From: Valencia hispanica
Taxonomy: Eukaryota > Chordata > Actinopteri > Cyprinodontiformes > Valenciidae
Length of the DNA: 64,000 bases
Assembly (NCBI GenBank): GCA_963556495.2
Contig: OY747700.1
Coordinates: forward strand, 3,357,501-3,421,500
Direction of reading: 5' to 3'
In this document: positions 32,827-43,888 of the stretch, in pieces
Numbering within the stretch: the stretch's first letter is position 1
Layout: each line of letters begins with the position of its first letter
Program-made: the position numbers and the translations under genes
Notes under the pieces: model-generated
Told to the model about the DNA's origin: nothing
The model's database searches: none
What the model saw: the letters and a program-made list of their open reading frames with translations, nothing else

Positions 32827-34331
32827 GTGAGTAAACAACCAGTTCTTCTCAAACTCAAAGTGTTCTCTGTTGTGTTTCTGTGGTTCCACATCATCTGATC
32901 TCGACAGAAGGATCTTGTTGATGTTAGAGATCCAAAACTTCTCAGCTTCTGACCCACAGAATAACACTGGAGGAGACTTGTGCCCCTGACTACCAGTCAG
33001 TCAAACAGGAGGATAATGACCACATAAACATTTTGTAGTGCTTTTTATCTGTTGTGTAATTCATAGAATAAATATCTGATCATGATGGAAATCTTCGTTA
33101 TTTAAGACTCGGTCACAAAAACCCATACGAATGGCTGTGAAAAACCCTACAAAACATTTTTGGACCATTTCCTATGACTTCCTTAAGGCAGCCTTATAAG
33201 AATAGAGGGTTTGTAGCCTGTTTGGATATACGTGGTCGGGTCGATGGTCTTGTCCAAGATTTTCTTCAAGGCCACGAAGACCCTCTTCATAGGGCCTCCG
33301 TCCCAATGCCTTATGAACAACCAAAGAGCAATGCACAATGTCTGTGGATTATTTGGGGTCAGGAGACCATTTAAGAATTTTGCTACGGTGGCCATTAGTA
33401 TGCTGCAAGAACATATAAACTTGTTCTTCTGGGCCCTTACAATGTTCCTATGAATGCTGTACAAATGGTGATTAATTCTCCATTCTTACAAATGCACCCC
33501 ACCATTTTTAAGGTGAAGTCGAGGGGTTCAAAAGACAGAAGAAAGTTCTTGCTGTTATTTGGGGGGATGGGGGGTTAAAACCTTTCATCTTGCCGTCCAG
33601 CTCATGGAACCGAGTCTCTTGCCAGTCACTGAGGTGCCAACTTCAAAAGCAGTGGTTACAGCTGATAGATCTTCCATTTCTCCGTCCAGTAACTGTGCCA
33701 GCAGGAGGTGCAGCTGTAGTCTTCTCGGAATGATTGCCTCCTTGAAAATTACAAACCATTCCACAAATTTGTCATCAGATGTGATGATCAAGACACAGAT
33801 TGTTGGAGATATTGGAATTGTCGCCACTTACATATGCCGACAAAACGTCCCAAAAGCCACAGGATCTTCCTACCAACAACTTGAGATTTCCATGAGTTGC
33901 TCATAGGGTTGCCAAACGGCTACCTTACAACAACAACTTTAATAAGATAGCCATGAGTATACTGTAGAAAGGTTCCAAAGTACCCCTACCAAGAACATAA
34001 GAATTTTACGTCCAGAGTACGGCCAAATATCACCTAATTTTCTCAAGAATGCTCAAGTTGCTCTTGCGAATTGAACGACAGCTGTACCAACATTCTAAAA
34101 AGGCTATAGGAAACTATGGCCACCTCCACGAATGTCTACGAACTCCAGATTTCGAAGATTTCTATGAACATATCGTTCATATTAACCTTTGTGATCAAGG
34201 CTTTAAGTAGATTTCTGAAGAGTAGTTTTTATCCAAGACTGAACTGTTCAAAGTCAAACAGACCAAACCCCTGTCCTTGTACTTCCGTAGACATAATTGC
34301 AGAATTCTGCTGTTTGTTTTTATGGTTTCAG
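32827..34331 (+). other. col4a4: col4a4 intron, no recognised repeat
   Basis: About 1.5 kb with no exon, domain or clear mobile element seen. Open frames around 33183-33906 have no motif. Confidence 0.5.
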
Positions 34332-34376
34332 GGAACCATTGGCCATCCTGGTTTTCCAGGTTTGGAGGGAGTGCCG
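34332..34376 (+). CDS. col4a4: col4a4 exon c: 5 Gly-X-Y triplets
   Basis: Acceptor GTTTCAG, donor GTAAGA, 45 nt, phase 0, reading GTIGHPGFPGLEGVP. The human counterpart remembered is GPTGVPGFPGLDGIP, matching at 10 of 15 residues. Confidence 0.95.
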
Positions 34377-34479
34377 GTAAGAAGCTTTGCCTCTATCAAC
34401 CACCTGGCTCGTCTCGCTCATGGAGTGGAGAAGTAGGGATGCTGCTCTTTCAGCGTCTCTTTGTCTTGTGTTTGCCCAG

Positions 34480-34596
34480 GGTCACCCAGGCCCAGCTGGT
34501 GGTCCTGGTCATCCTGGTTTGGACGGATGTAATGGAACCAGAGGAAATCCAGGGTTTCCTGGGCTTCAAGGAGAACAGGGACCTAACGGAAAACAG
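34480..34596 (+). CDS. col4a4: col4a4 exon d: 13 triplets with CNGT
   Basis: Acceptor TTGCCCAG, donor GTAAAA (weaker than consensus), 117 nt, phase 0. The segment GLDGCNGTRGNPGFPG places a cysteine next to an N-glycosylation sequon (NGT). Human COL4A4 has HNGS here, while alpha-1 has CNGT, so the fish chain keeps the ancestral-looking cysteine. Confidence 0.95.
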
Positions 34597-34680
34597 GTAA
34601 AAAGCAGTAAAGGTTTCATAGTGTTCAAGTTGAGGTCTCAGGATGTACCATTTGATGTCACATCATGTGCTGCTCTGCAG

Positions 34681-34749
34681 GGTGTTACAGGTCTGAAGGG
34701 ATTTCCAGGAGATCCAGTGACCAACTTCATTCAGTTCCCTGGAGTTCCT
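34681..34749 (+). CDS. col4a4: col4a4 exon e: short interruption of the triple helix
   Basis: Acceptor CTCTGCAG, donor GTAAGT, 69 nt, phase 0. GVTGLKGFPGDP is followed by the non-collagenous insert VTNFIQFP and then GVP. The human chain has a hydrophobic interruption (NSVFILGAV) at the same place. Confidence 0.93.
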
Positions 34750-34824
34750 GTAAGTACACTTGATCTGCAACATCAATGTTCTGATATGTTCAGAAGATCT
34801 GATCTCAGTGCTTGGGTCTAACAG

Positions 34825-34860
34825 GGGGATGCTGGCCCCAGTGGACTGCCAGGTTTGCAA
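34825..34860 (+). CDS. col4a4: col4a4 exon f: 4 triplets
   Basis: Acceptor TCTAACAG, donor GTGAGT, 36 nt, phase 0, coding GDAGPSGLPGLQ. The human counterpart is GDRGDPGLPGLP. Confidence 0.92.
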
Positions 34861-34960
34861 GTGAGTTAGCCGTTCACACAAACTCAGGAGATAACAAGGA
34901 CCAACAACTGAAACTGTCCCGTTTAGAGATTCTGCTTCAGTTTTCTGTCTCTGCCTACAG

Positions 34961-35023
34961 GGGGAAGAGGGACTCCCAGGACCAACTGGACCTGGAGGTC
35001 CAAGAGGATCAGACGGAGCCGAT
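34961..35023 (+). CDS. col4a4: col4a4 exon g: 7 triplets
   Basis: Acceptor GCCTACAG, donor GTGAGT, 63 nt, phase 0, coding seven uninterrupted triplets ending GPRGSDGAD. The human chain has a somewhat longer stretch here (about nine triplets). Confidence 0.93.
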
Positions 35024-35164
35024 GTGAGTCAAGTCTTTTTACAGTTCATTGCAGTCTAATTCAATTAAGTTTAGATTAATTCAGTTAATTTCAGCTTATT
35101 GTAGCTAAATTCAGTACCTTCAATTAAAAAATTTAATTCAGTTTAGTTCACACAGGACACACTC

Positions 35165-35480
35165 ATGGCTAGGGGTTTTTCCAATTATTATGGCCCTCAC
35201 CTCTGAAACAGGCTGTATACACTTCCTTCCTATTCCAACTCCAACTCGTTACAGAGGCGTGGCCGAGCCTCGACTTCTTTCATGCCCCACAGCGGCAGAA
35301 TGGCTGACGTCAGCCCTCACCGCAGAGCGAACAGCAATGCCTGATTCAAATTCAAGTGCAGTGTAGAGTTTTAACCTGAAGAAGGCACCACACTGAAATA
35401 CCAAAAATAATGACCAGACTGTAGACAGCACTATTAGAGACTCATTTATACAGTTTATTAGGGGATGAGTTGCTCTTTAA
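35165..35480 (+). repeat. dispersed DNA-transposon-like repeat, copy 3
   Basis: CTATTCCAACTCCAACTCGTTACAGAGGCGTGGCC, GAAGAAGGCACCACACTGAAATACC and the end TTTATACAGTTTATTAGGGGATGAGTTGCTCTTTAAA match copy 1 in order and copy 2 inverted. The right terminus (GCTCTTTAAA) is intact. Confidence 0.75.
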
Positions 35481-36064
35481 ATACAAATCTATGGAATTAT
35501 ATTTCAGTCAAAAATCCCGAGCGAGATTTTCAACCCTCACCTGCGCGTATTCAAGGCACGCACATAATTGCTCATGCTCGTGCGCGCATATTCAACAATA
35601 CGCGCGTGTAGAATTCATCTAATGAGTATCCAACAACCCGCGCATGTGGATTACACCTTACACGCGCTCTACACGAAGCTTTCATACACGCGTGAAGGTA
35701 AATCTTAGGAGAGGCGGCGCCCTCGAAAGGAAATTCTGCGCGAGCGAGAAAAATACTTTTGACTGTTTGGAGGAGCCTAAGGTCAGCACTGACTCTGTGT
35801 AATTGGACTTTTTAAATCAGTAACGCCCACAGGATCAGTGATTTTATTCATAAGAGTTCACCAAACATCACATTACTTTTAGTATCCTACGAAAAGAAAA
35901 AAAACCCTCATATTGAATGTCATAATTTATATTCTGTTGTTAGTTCTTCATTCATAAATGTAAATTTCTCAAATGCAAACCTCTCTTTTAATTCAATTCA
36001 ATTAAAATTCAAAAATACTTTATTGATCCCAGAGGGAAATTAAGTGTTGGTATAGCTCATATAA

Positions 36065-37540
36065 TTAATTCTTTGAGGAGTTGTTGTAGATGATGATGGC
36101 TGTGGGCAGGAAGGATTTCCTGTAGCGGTCTGTGTTGCAGCGAAACTGAAGAAGCCTCCGACTGAAGACGCTCTGTTGTTGTATGACTGTGTCATGAAGA
36201 GGATGCTCAGGGTTGTCCATAATGTTTTTGATTTTATGAAGAATCCTTCTTTGCATCATCATCTACAGATGTTCCACAGTTGTCCCAAGAACAGAACCAG
36301 CCTTCTTTATCAGGTTGTTTAGGCTTTTTAAGTCCCTGGCTCTGATGCTGCTACCCCAACAGAGGACGGCTGAAGAGATTACACTCTCCACAACAGACTT
36401 GTAGAAGATCTCCAGCATCTTGCTGCAAACCTTGAAGGACCTAAGCTTCCTCAAGAAGTACAGTCTGCTCTGTCCCTTCTTGTAGACTGTTTCACTGTTG
36501 CGCCTCCAGTCCAGTCTGTTGTCAAGGTGAACTCCGAGGTATTTATACTCCTCAACCACCTCCACTTCTTCTCCCATGATGGAAACAGTTTTTGACTTAT
36601 CCCTGTTTCTTCTGAAATCTACAATCATCTCCTTTGTTTTGTTCACATTCAAGATGAGACGATTGTTTCCACACCATGTCACAAAGTGGTCCACCAGCTC
36701 TCTGTATTCAGCTTCTTGTCCATCTCTGATACACCCGACAATTGCAGAGTCATCTGAGTATTTCTGCAGATGACAGGTCTCTGATTTGTACTGGAAGTCT
36801 GAGGCGTACAGAGTGAAAAGGAATGGTGAGAGTACGGTCCCCTGTGGTGCTCCTGTGCTGCTGACCACCTGGTTTGACACACAATTCTTCAGTCTCACAA
36901 ACTGCGGTCTGTTGGTCAGGTAGTCATTGATCCAGGCGATTGTTGAGGGCTCCACCTGTGTCTTCAGGAGTTTCTGACGAAGCAAATCAGGCTGAATTGT
37001 GTTAAATGCACTGGAGAAATCAAAGAACATGATCCTCACAGTGCTGCCTCCTTTGTCCAGATGACAGTGGGTTGGTTGAAGTAGGTGGATGATGGCATCT
37101 TCAACTCCAACTCCACAGCGATAAGCAAACTGCAGCGGGTACTGATACGTTCTTGTTTGCTTACTCAGGGGTGCCAACAGGAGTCTCTCCAGGACCTTCA
37201 TGATGTGGGATGTCAGGGCAACAGGTCTATAGTCATTGATGACTGATGGGTGAGTTCTTTTGGGTACTGGAACAAGGCAGGATGTCTTCCACAATGCTGG
37301 AACCTTCCCCTGAGTTAGGCTAAGGTTGAAGAGGTGCTGCAGAATCCCACAGAGCTGCTCTGCACAGGCCTTCAGGACTCTGGGGCTGACACCATCTGGA
37401 CCTGCAGCCTTGTTCCGGTTCAGTTTCTCCAGCTGCCTCTTCACCTGACTTTTGGAGACAGACAAGTGGGAGGGGGAGGCAAAGGGGGTAGGCATTTCCT
37501 AACTTGGTTGAAGTCAAACTTGTGGAATTAGAATAGTCCG
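36065..37540 (-). pseudogene. CR1/Rex1-like ORF2, reverse transcriptase part
   Basis: A long minus-strand frame (37495-36263) covers the RT domain: KAAGPDGVSPRVLKACAEQL, NDYRPVALTSHIMKVLERLL, FFDFSSAFNTIQ (catalytic Asp), GAPQGTVLSPFLFTLY, KYSDDSAIVG (in place of YADD) and NVNKTKEMIVDFRRNRDK. After a break the C-terminus continues at 36262-36065 (RRILHKIKNIMDNPEHPLH). Upstream a frameshift at about 37495 separates it from TSATDYSNSTSLTSTKLG. Confidence 0.85.
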
Positions 37541-37560
37541 TGGCTGAGGTGAAGGATAAA

Positions 37561-40500
37561 AGGCAAGGCAAGGCACGGCAATTTTATTTGTATAGCACAC
37601 CTTCAACAGCAGGGTAATTCAAGGTGCTTTACATGATTTGGTGATTTTTTTAAAAACACATAAAAGAAACACACATTACACATGATACACAATAAAGCAA
37701 GTGAAAGATAAAAAAAAGCAAGAGAGCATGAACACATTTCATACATATGACATCAAGCATTTACTCGAAGGCAATTCTAAACAGATGGGTTTTTAGTCTC
37801 GATTTAAAGCAGTTCAGAGTTTCAGCATCTCTACAGGAAGTAGTCAGGAAGTTTGTTCCAGATAAGGGGAGCATAAAAACTGAAAGCTGCTTCTCCATGT
37901 TTAGTTCTTAGTCTAGGGATGTTTAGTAGGCTAGAGTTGGAGGACCTGAGTGGTCTTGGTGGTTGGTACTGTGACAACAGGTCTTCAACATATTTTGGTG
38001 CTAAGCTATGTAATGATTTATAAACTAGTAAAAGTATTTTGAAGTCTATTCTCTGAGCTACAGGGAGCCAGTGTAAGGACTTTAGAACTGGGGTGATGTG
38101 CTCTACTTTCCTGGTTCTAGTGAGGACGCGAGCGGCAGCGTTCTGGATCAGCTGCAGCTGTCTGATTGACTTTTTAGGCAGACCTGTGAAGATGCTGTTG
38201 CAGAAATCAATCCGACTAAAGATAAACGCATGGATGAGTTTTTCTAGGTCGTGTTGCAAAATCAGTCCTTTAATCCTAGAGATGTTCTTCAGGTGACAGA
38301 ACGCTGACCTTGTTATTGCCTTTATGTGACCCTGGAGGTTCAGGTCTGAGTCCATTACTACACCTAGGTTTCGAGCCTGATCAGTAGTTTCTAGCTGTAT
38401 TAATTGAAGCTGTGTGCTGACTGTTGATCGTTCCTCCTTGGGTCCAAAAATAATCACTTCAGTTTTGTTTCTATTCAGCTGGAGAAAGTTATGGCACATC
38501 CATCCATTTATTTGGTCAATGCATTGATTTAGGGTTTGAATGGGTTCAGAGTCACCTGGTGACATTGTAATGTAGAGCTGAGTGTCATCCGGGTAGTTAT
38601 GGTAGCTAATGTTATTGGTTGCTATAATCTTGCCTAGTGGGAGCATGTAGATATTAAATAAGAGGGGCCCCAGGATGGAGCCCCTGGGCACTCCACATGT
38701 GATTTCTTTTCGTTCTAATGAAAAGTTTCCTATTGAAACATAGAAGTCCCTGTTCTTTAGGTAAGACTCGAACCAGCCAAGTAGTGTACCAGAGAGTCCG
38801 ACCCAGCTCTCCAGTCGTTCCAATAAAATATCATGATCAACAGTGTCAAATGCTGCACTGAGGTCCAACAGAACTAGCACTGTGGTTCTTCCACAGTCTG
38901 TATTTATGCGGATGTCATTGAATACTTTGACTAGGCAGTCTCGGTGCTGTGGTGAGCGCGGAAACCAGACTGAAAAGCATCAAAACGGTTTGTCATTGTT
39001 ATGAAGCCATTTAACTGCTGAAACACAGCTTTTTCAATAATCTTACTGAAGAATGGAAGATTAGAGATTGGCCTGTAGTTCTGCATTAACGTGTTGTCCA
39101 GATTTTTCTTCTTTATCAGTGGTTTAAACCCTGCTGTTTTTAAAGCCTGAGGGAAGACACCTGATAGCAGTGATGAGTTCACTATTTGAACAAGATCAGA
39201 CCCAATAACAGGAAGAACTTTCTTTAGAAAAGCTGTGGGTAGGATATCAAGATAGCAGGAGGAGGAGCTTAATTGGATAATGATTTTTTCATGGCTGTTC
39301 TGGTTTAATTCGTGGAATTCAGACATTTTCTCTACATTATTGTTGATTGGGGATGGCACTGGTTGTGGGTTCGATATTAAGGTACAGATTGACCGTCTAA
39401 TTGTTAGAATCTTTTCAGTGAAAAAGCTGGCAAATTCATTGCAGGCCCTGGTAGAGTTTAGTTCAGGGGCTATTGTCACTAAAGGATTAGTTAGTCTTTC
39501 CACTGTTGCAAATAGGGTCCGTGCATTATTAATGTTTCTGTTGATGATTTCAGAAAAGAACGATTCTCTAGCATCTTTTATAGTTAGCTGATATCTATTC
39601 AGTCTCTCTTTGTAGATCTCAAAGTGAACCTGAAGTTGAGTTTTCCGCCATTTTCTCTCGGCTCGTCGACACTCTCTTTTTTCACTACGTACCAGTGGAT
39701 TACTTGTCCACGGAGACTTCTTTCTACCTGAGACTACTTTCACTTTAGTTGGAGCAATGGAATCCATGATGTCTGAGATTTTCGCAAGGAAATTATCTAC
39801 TAACTTATTTACTGAGTTTGAGTTGGGAGATGAGGGGGATGTGGTGGAAGGATAAATACGTTTAAAGGTTTCTACTGAACTGTCCCCTAGAAAACGCTTT
39901 TTTATTGTTGTCTTACTGTGGCTGGATAATTTAGCAGAGATGGTACTTTCAAAGAAAATACAGAAATGGTCAGATAACGCAATATTAATTACAGAGATGT
40001 TTGAAATATTTAAACCTTTGCTGATAATTAAGTCCAGAGTGTGTCCTTTATTGTGTGTTGGTTGTTTGACATGCTGGATCAGGCCAAAGTTGTGGAGAGT
40101 ATCATCTAATGTTTTTGCTTGTCTATCTTGGGGGTTGTTGGTATGGATGAGTCCCCCACAATGATTAGTTGGTCATAGTCGATACATATTACAGAAAGAA
40201 GGTCATTGAAATCATTAAAGAAGTTAGAGTTAAGTTTTGGTGGTTTATATAAACTTAGAAATAACGCTTTGTTAGGCTAATTTATCTGGGTGGCTAGGTA
40301 TTCAAAAGAATGAAACGTGCCCAGAGTTACCTTTTTAAAGTTCATTGAGTTGTGAAAGATGGTGGCTACACCTCCACCTCGTCTGTGTTTTCTGTTCTCG
40401 CTTAAGAAATTGTAATTTGGAGGACTAGATTCTATTAACGAAGTTGTTTTGTTATTTTCATCTAGCCAAGTTTCTGATAAAAAAGGGCGTGAAAAATATT

Positions 40501-40680
40501 GCTCAGTGATGAAGTCATTGATAATAAAAGACTTCCCGGATAGAGATCTAATGTTTAATAAAGCTAACTTAAGAATTGTGATGATGGGCAGCTGAACCTA
40601 CTGACAGGTTATCAATTTGAGATTTTGTTTAATATGAGAGTGTGTGGTTAACGGTTTATGTTTCCTGCTGCTGATAATCA
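37561..40680 (-). mobile_element. L2-clade LINE (copy 1), antisense, nearly full ORF2
   Basis: The 3' end at the left has GGCAAGGCAAGGCACGGCAA then TTTTATTTGTATAGCACACC, the inverse of the L2 tail. Minus-strand coding runs from the endonuclease (about 40620-39900) to the RT C-terminus at 37831. It lies within the CR1/Rex1-like LINE. The 5' junction is somewhere between 40640 and 40690, and no clear target duplication was found. It is close in sequence to the copy at 59.4-63.0 kb. Confidence 0.85.
37831..40620 (-). pseudogene. L2 ORF2 (endonuclease and reverse transcriptase), copy 1
   Basis: The endonuclease region (40620-39780) is broken by stops but keeps the codes for LALLNIRSLSG and RGGGVAT. 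RT frames at 39767-38931 and 38880-37831 include [70 protein letters not shown] and YPDDTQLYI, where the catalytic YADD has become YPDD. A break near 38900 separates the two frames. The C-terminus runs GEAAFSFYAPLIWNKLPDYFL and then terminates early. Confidence 0.85.
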
Positions 40681-40689
40681 CTGATATAG

Positions 40690-42138
40690 CCTCAGAGGTG
40701 TAACAGGAAAGCTGTTGATCAGAGGAGAGTGGGATGTCTGTTTGGCTGGGAACAGGAGAGTAGGATCCTGAGCTAGTTTCTGAACTGAACCTGTTGAAGA
40801 ATATGTTCAGTTCATTGGCTCTGTCCAGACTTCCATCTATCCAATCCTTCCTGTCCTTAAAACCTGTGATCTTTCTCATTCCTGACCAGACATCTCTGAT
40901 ATTGTTCCTCTGTAGTTTGTTCTCCAGCTTCTTCCTGTATGCCTCCTTGCTGTCTCTGATCTTGACCTTAAGTTGCTTCTGTATACTCCTCAGTAATTCC
41001 CTGTCTGCCTCCCTGAAGGCTCTTTTTTTCTTCTTTAGCAGTTCCTTCAGCTCACTGGTGATCCAGGGTTTGTTATTAGGGAAGCATCTCACTGTTCTGG
41101 TGGGGATGATGTTGTCCACACAGAAGTTTATATAGTCAGTCACACACTCGGTCATGGCATTGATGTCCTCTCCATGTGCTTGGCAAAGAGTCATCCAGTC
41201 TGTGGTTGCAAAACAACCCTGCAGGGCTTCTTCAGCTTCCTGTGACCATTTTCTCACAGTTCGTTTTGTCACAGGTTGCCTCTGAACAAGTGGTTTATAT
41301 TCTGAACAGAGAAAAACAAGATTGTGATCAGATTGTCCCAGAGGAGGTCTTGGTTTGGACATGTATGAATCCTTTACATTTGCATAAAACAAATCCAAGG
41401 TCCTGTTTTCTCTTGTAGAGCAGCTGACAAACTGTTAAAATGTTGGAAGTGTAGTAGAGAGCCAGGCATGATTAAAATCACCAGATATTGCCACAAATGC
41501 ATTGGGGTGCTGTGTCTGTAGCTTAACAACAATGGAACTGATGACATCACATGCAGTGTCAGCAACGGCTGAAGGTGGAATGTAAACAACTGCCAAAATT
41601 ACACTGGTGAACTCTCTTGGTAAATAATATGGACGAAAACTCATTGCCAAGAGTTCGACATCTGGGCTGCAGAGACGACACTTCACAGTTACATGTCCTG
41701 GATGACACCATCTGTTGTTGACAAGCACTGCTACTCCACCACCTTTTCTTTTTCTGGTCGTCTTCAGATCTCTGTCTGCTCGTACAGTCAGGAAGCCTGG
41801 CAGACAGACGTTGGAGTCGGGGATATGATCCAGTAGCCACATCTCTGTAAAACACATAACACTGCATTCACAGTACTCTGGATGAGTCCTTGTAAGGGCT
41901 TGGAGTTCATCCATCTTGTTAGCTAGTGATCTTCCTTTGCCCATTATGATCGATGATAGAGATGGCTTGAACTTCCTCTTTCTCTTGTCTCCTTTTTCGC
42001 TCCTGCTCTGCATCCACGTCTCCTCCTTATCAACTCATTAGGGATTTGTGGCTTCAGTTGAGGTATTATTTCAGCTTTTGCGATGTTAATCAGCTGCTCC
42101 CGGCTGTAAACCACATTGTTGCCATGGTTACGCATCAT
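40690..42138 (-). pseudogene. CR1/Rex1-like ORF2, endonuclease and linker part
   Basis: The minus strand has an N-terminal run LINIAKAEIIPQLKPQIP, then the endonuclease 42013-41435: MGKGRSLANKMDEL, MCFTEMWL (catalytic Glu), KRKGGGVAVLVNNRWC, IPPSAVADTACDV and AISGDFNHA. The next frame (41398-40640) holds GQSDHNLVFL (catalytic Asp-His) and the charged linker NNKPWITSELKELLKKKKRA. A frameshift lies near 41400-41435. The RT half continues at 37540 on the other side of the L2 insertion. Confidence 0.82.
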
Positions 42139-43232
42139 AACAAATTGTCAAAAAAGGAAAAATCCTTCCAGCTTCACAGCACCAAAAACTAGAAAGTATA
42201 CAGGTAAAAAAAATACCTTCCTGAAAGAACTGAAACTCTTCTTCTCCTTCACTTTTTTTAATGGAGAAAAGCACTGCAATTGTTTGAAAGGATATAATGA
42301 ACTGATTGTGAACTTTTTACCCCTTGCCCTTCTTAAAATGTATTTTTCATTTCATTTATTTACGTTTTTAGTTGTTTTTTTCTCTCTGCTTGAATGCTAC
42401 ACCAATTTACTTTTGCTATTTTCCTGGCTGTCTGGCATCATCAAAGTCATGTTTTCTTTGTTTGACAAATGGCATTTTCTTGTATTGTTAAACTGTGAAA
42501 AAAAAATAACTCTACTGATCCTGTGGGCGTTAACGATTTAAAAGACCAATTACACAGTGTCAATGCCAACCGTAGACTCCTCCTCCAAACAGTCAAAAGT
42601 CTTTTACTCGCAGAATTTCCTTTCGAGGGCGCAGCCTCTACTAAGATTTACCCTCACACATGTATGAAAGCTTCGTGTAGAGCGAGTGTGAGGTGAAATC
42701 CACATGCATGTGTTGTTGAATATGCGCGGGCGCGCATGAGCAATTACATGCGTGCCATGTTGAATACGCACAGGTGAGGGTTGATCACTCGGGATTTTTG
42801 ACTGAAATACAATTCCATACAAATCGGTTGATTTCAACACAACTTTAATTCAGTTCATTTTCACTTATTTTAGTTCATTTCAACACAGTTCAGACCGATT
42901 CTGTCTTTCATAGGATGGTTCCTCAGTGAATAAATTAAATATTAACCGTTTTGTGTATCCAGTTTAACGGACTTCAACCTGACTGCAGCTTAAAAAAAAC
43001 ACAACAGCTTCTAAACAAATATATGCTGAGATGCTAACAATGATTTCAGAAAAAATATGTTGAAATTAAAGTAAAACAATATTAGTCTTTAATATTTTTT
43101 TATAATGTTTATCAAAACAAGTAAATAAAAACGGCATTATTTCTGCTTTCTGTGAGGATTGTTATTATTCTATCTTTATTTGTTCTCTGGGTTTTTATCC
43201 AAGCCTCATCTACATTTTTGTCTGTCTTTCAG

Positions 43233-43268
43233 GGTATTCCTGGTCTACCTGGTTTAAGGGGTCCACCT
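43233..43268 (+). CDS. col4a4: col4a4 exon h: 4 triplets
   Basis: Acceptor CTTTCAG, donor GTGAGT, 36 nt, phase 0, coding GIPGLPGLRGPP. It follows the transposon-laden 8.2 kb intron, and frame and phase with exon g are preserved. Confidence 0.92.
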
Positions 43269-43484
43269 GTGAGTCAGTCTAATGGAATGTATTTTATCAA
43301 AAAAAAAATTTTTGTTACAGTGAGCAGTTGTATTTCTGTTCCTTTCATGGTATCTTTATAATGTGATTTGAAGCAGTAAAATAATGTTTCTGGCACTCTA
43401 TCGACCACTTAGTTATTGATTATAGATCGGTAAGCGCTCCAGCCACTAACAGCAGCCTGATCTCAGATGGTGTTTGTGTTTTAG

Positions 43485-43526
43485 GGTGAAAAAGGTCGAT
43501 TACTGCCAGGACCCCAAGGAGACCAG
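43485..43526 (+). CDS. col4a4: col4a4 exon i: short interruption
   Basis: Acceptor TGTTTTAG, donor GTACAA, 42 nt, phase 0, coding GEKGRLLPGPQGDQ, with a two-residue insertion breaking the triplet rhythm. The human counterpart VKGQMGDPGEVGQQ also has 14 residues. Confidence 0.88.
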
Positions 43527-43888
43527 GTACAAATACGATATCCTCATATTATGTTACTTTGACCAAGTCCCAGAACTAAAACATTCCAGTTACCCACACC
43601 CCCAAAAACATATCAGTCTAATTCTCTCATTAAGTATTACAATAGTTAGGTCACTCACCCTAATTCACATTCTGTCCCTCTGGCCACGCCTCCTCCTTCT
43701 ATTACATACCTCTGGTCACATTTTAATAAATATCACATCACTCTGACCCATCTTCATTAAAATCATGGCCACGCCCCCATGCGAGCTACATCTCTTTGGC
43801 CACACCCCTCAGTTACATCACAACAGGAACGCACATAAACTATACTTTTTCTATTTGTCAGTAAGAGAATACTGTGTTTGATCAACAG

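Larger units (their letters stand above)
35989..42190 (-). mobile_element. CR1/Rex1-like LINE, antisense, split by an L2 LINE
   Basis: The 3' end is at the left (GATCCCAGAGGGAAATTAAG with an AATTC tail). Reverse transcriptase is at 37540-36065 and the endonuclease with linker at 42138-about 40690, all on the minus strand. The two protein halves are separated by an L2 element (37561-about 40680) in the same orientation. The clade is from motif memory (GAPQGTVLSPFLFTLYASDF, NKTKEMIVDFRR). It inserted into the TIR element and later received the L2. Confidence 0.8.
35490..42819. mobile_element. large TIR element (about 300 bp inverted repeats) enclosing two nested LINEs
   Basis: The left arm (35490-about 35855) and right arm (about 42510-42819) are inverted copies. 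Both start TATGGAATT, pass TTTCAGTCAAAAATCCCGAG, share the CpG-rich middle and TACACGAAGCTTTCATACA, CGCCCTCGAAAGGAAATTCTGCG, CTTTTGACTGTTTGGAGGA, and end near AACGCCCACAGGATCAGT. CAAATC flanks both ends (35484-35489, 42820-42825); the shared string extends to ATACAAATC, so the duplication may be 6-9 bp. Between the arms, only about 130 bp on the left and 320 bp on the right are not LINE sequence and show no transposase, so the element itself was a MITE of roughly 1 kb. The superfamily is unresolved. Confidence 0.85.
35024..43232 (+). other. col4a4: col4a4 intron after exon g (8.2 kb), mostly one nested insertion
   Basis: The intron contains a dispersed repeat copy (35165-35480) and then a 7.33 kb three-layer nest (35490-42819). 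It ends with about 410 bp of A+T-rich sequence with AATTCAGTT-like words on both sides of the nest (35040-35140 and 42835-42895). Without the insertions it would be under 1 kb. Confidence 0.85.

Noticed and set aside
33183..33906. open frames in the intron after exon b
   Set aside because: No conserved motif on either strand, no collagen repeat, and no plausible splice structure.
35490..42819. Polinton/Maverick-type giant element (long TIRs, 6 bp duplication)
   Set aside because: No integrase, polymerase B or capsid genes; the interior is two LINEs, and the non-LINE part is only about 1 kb.
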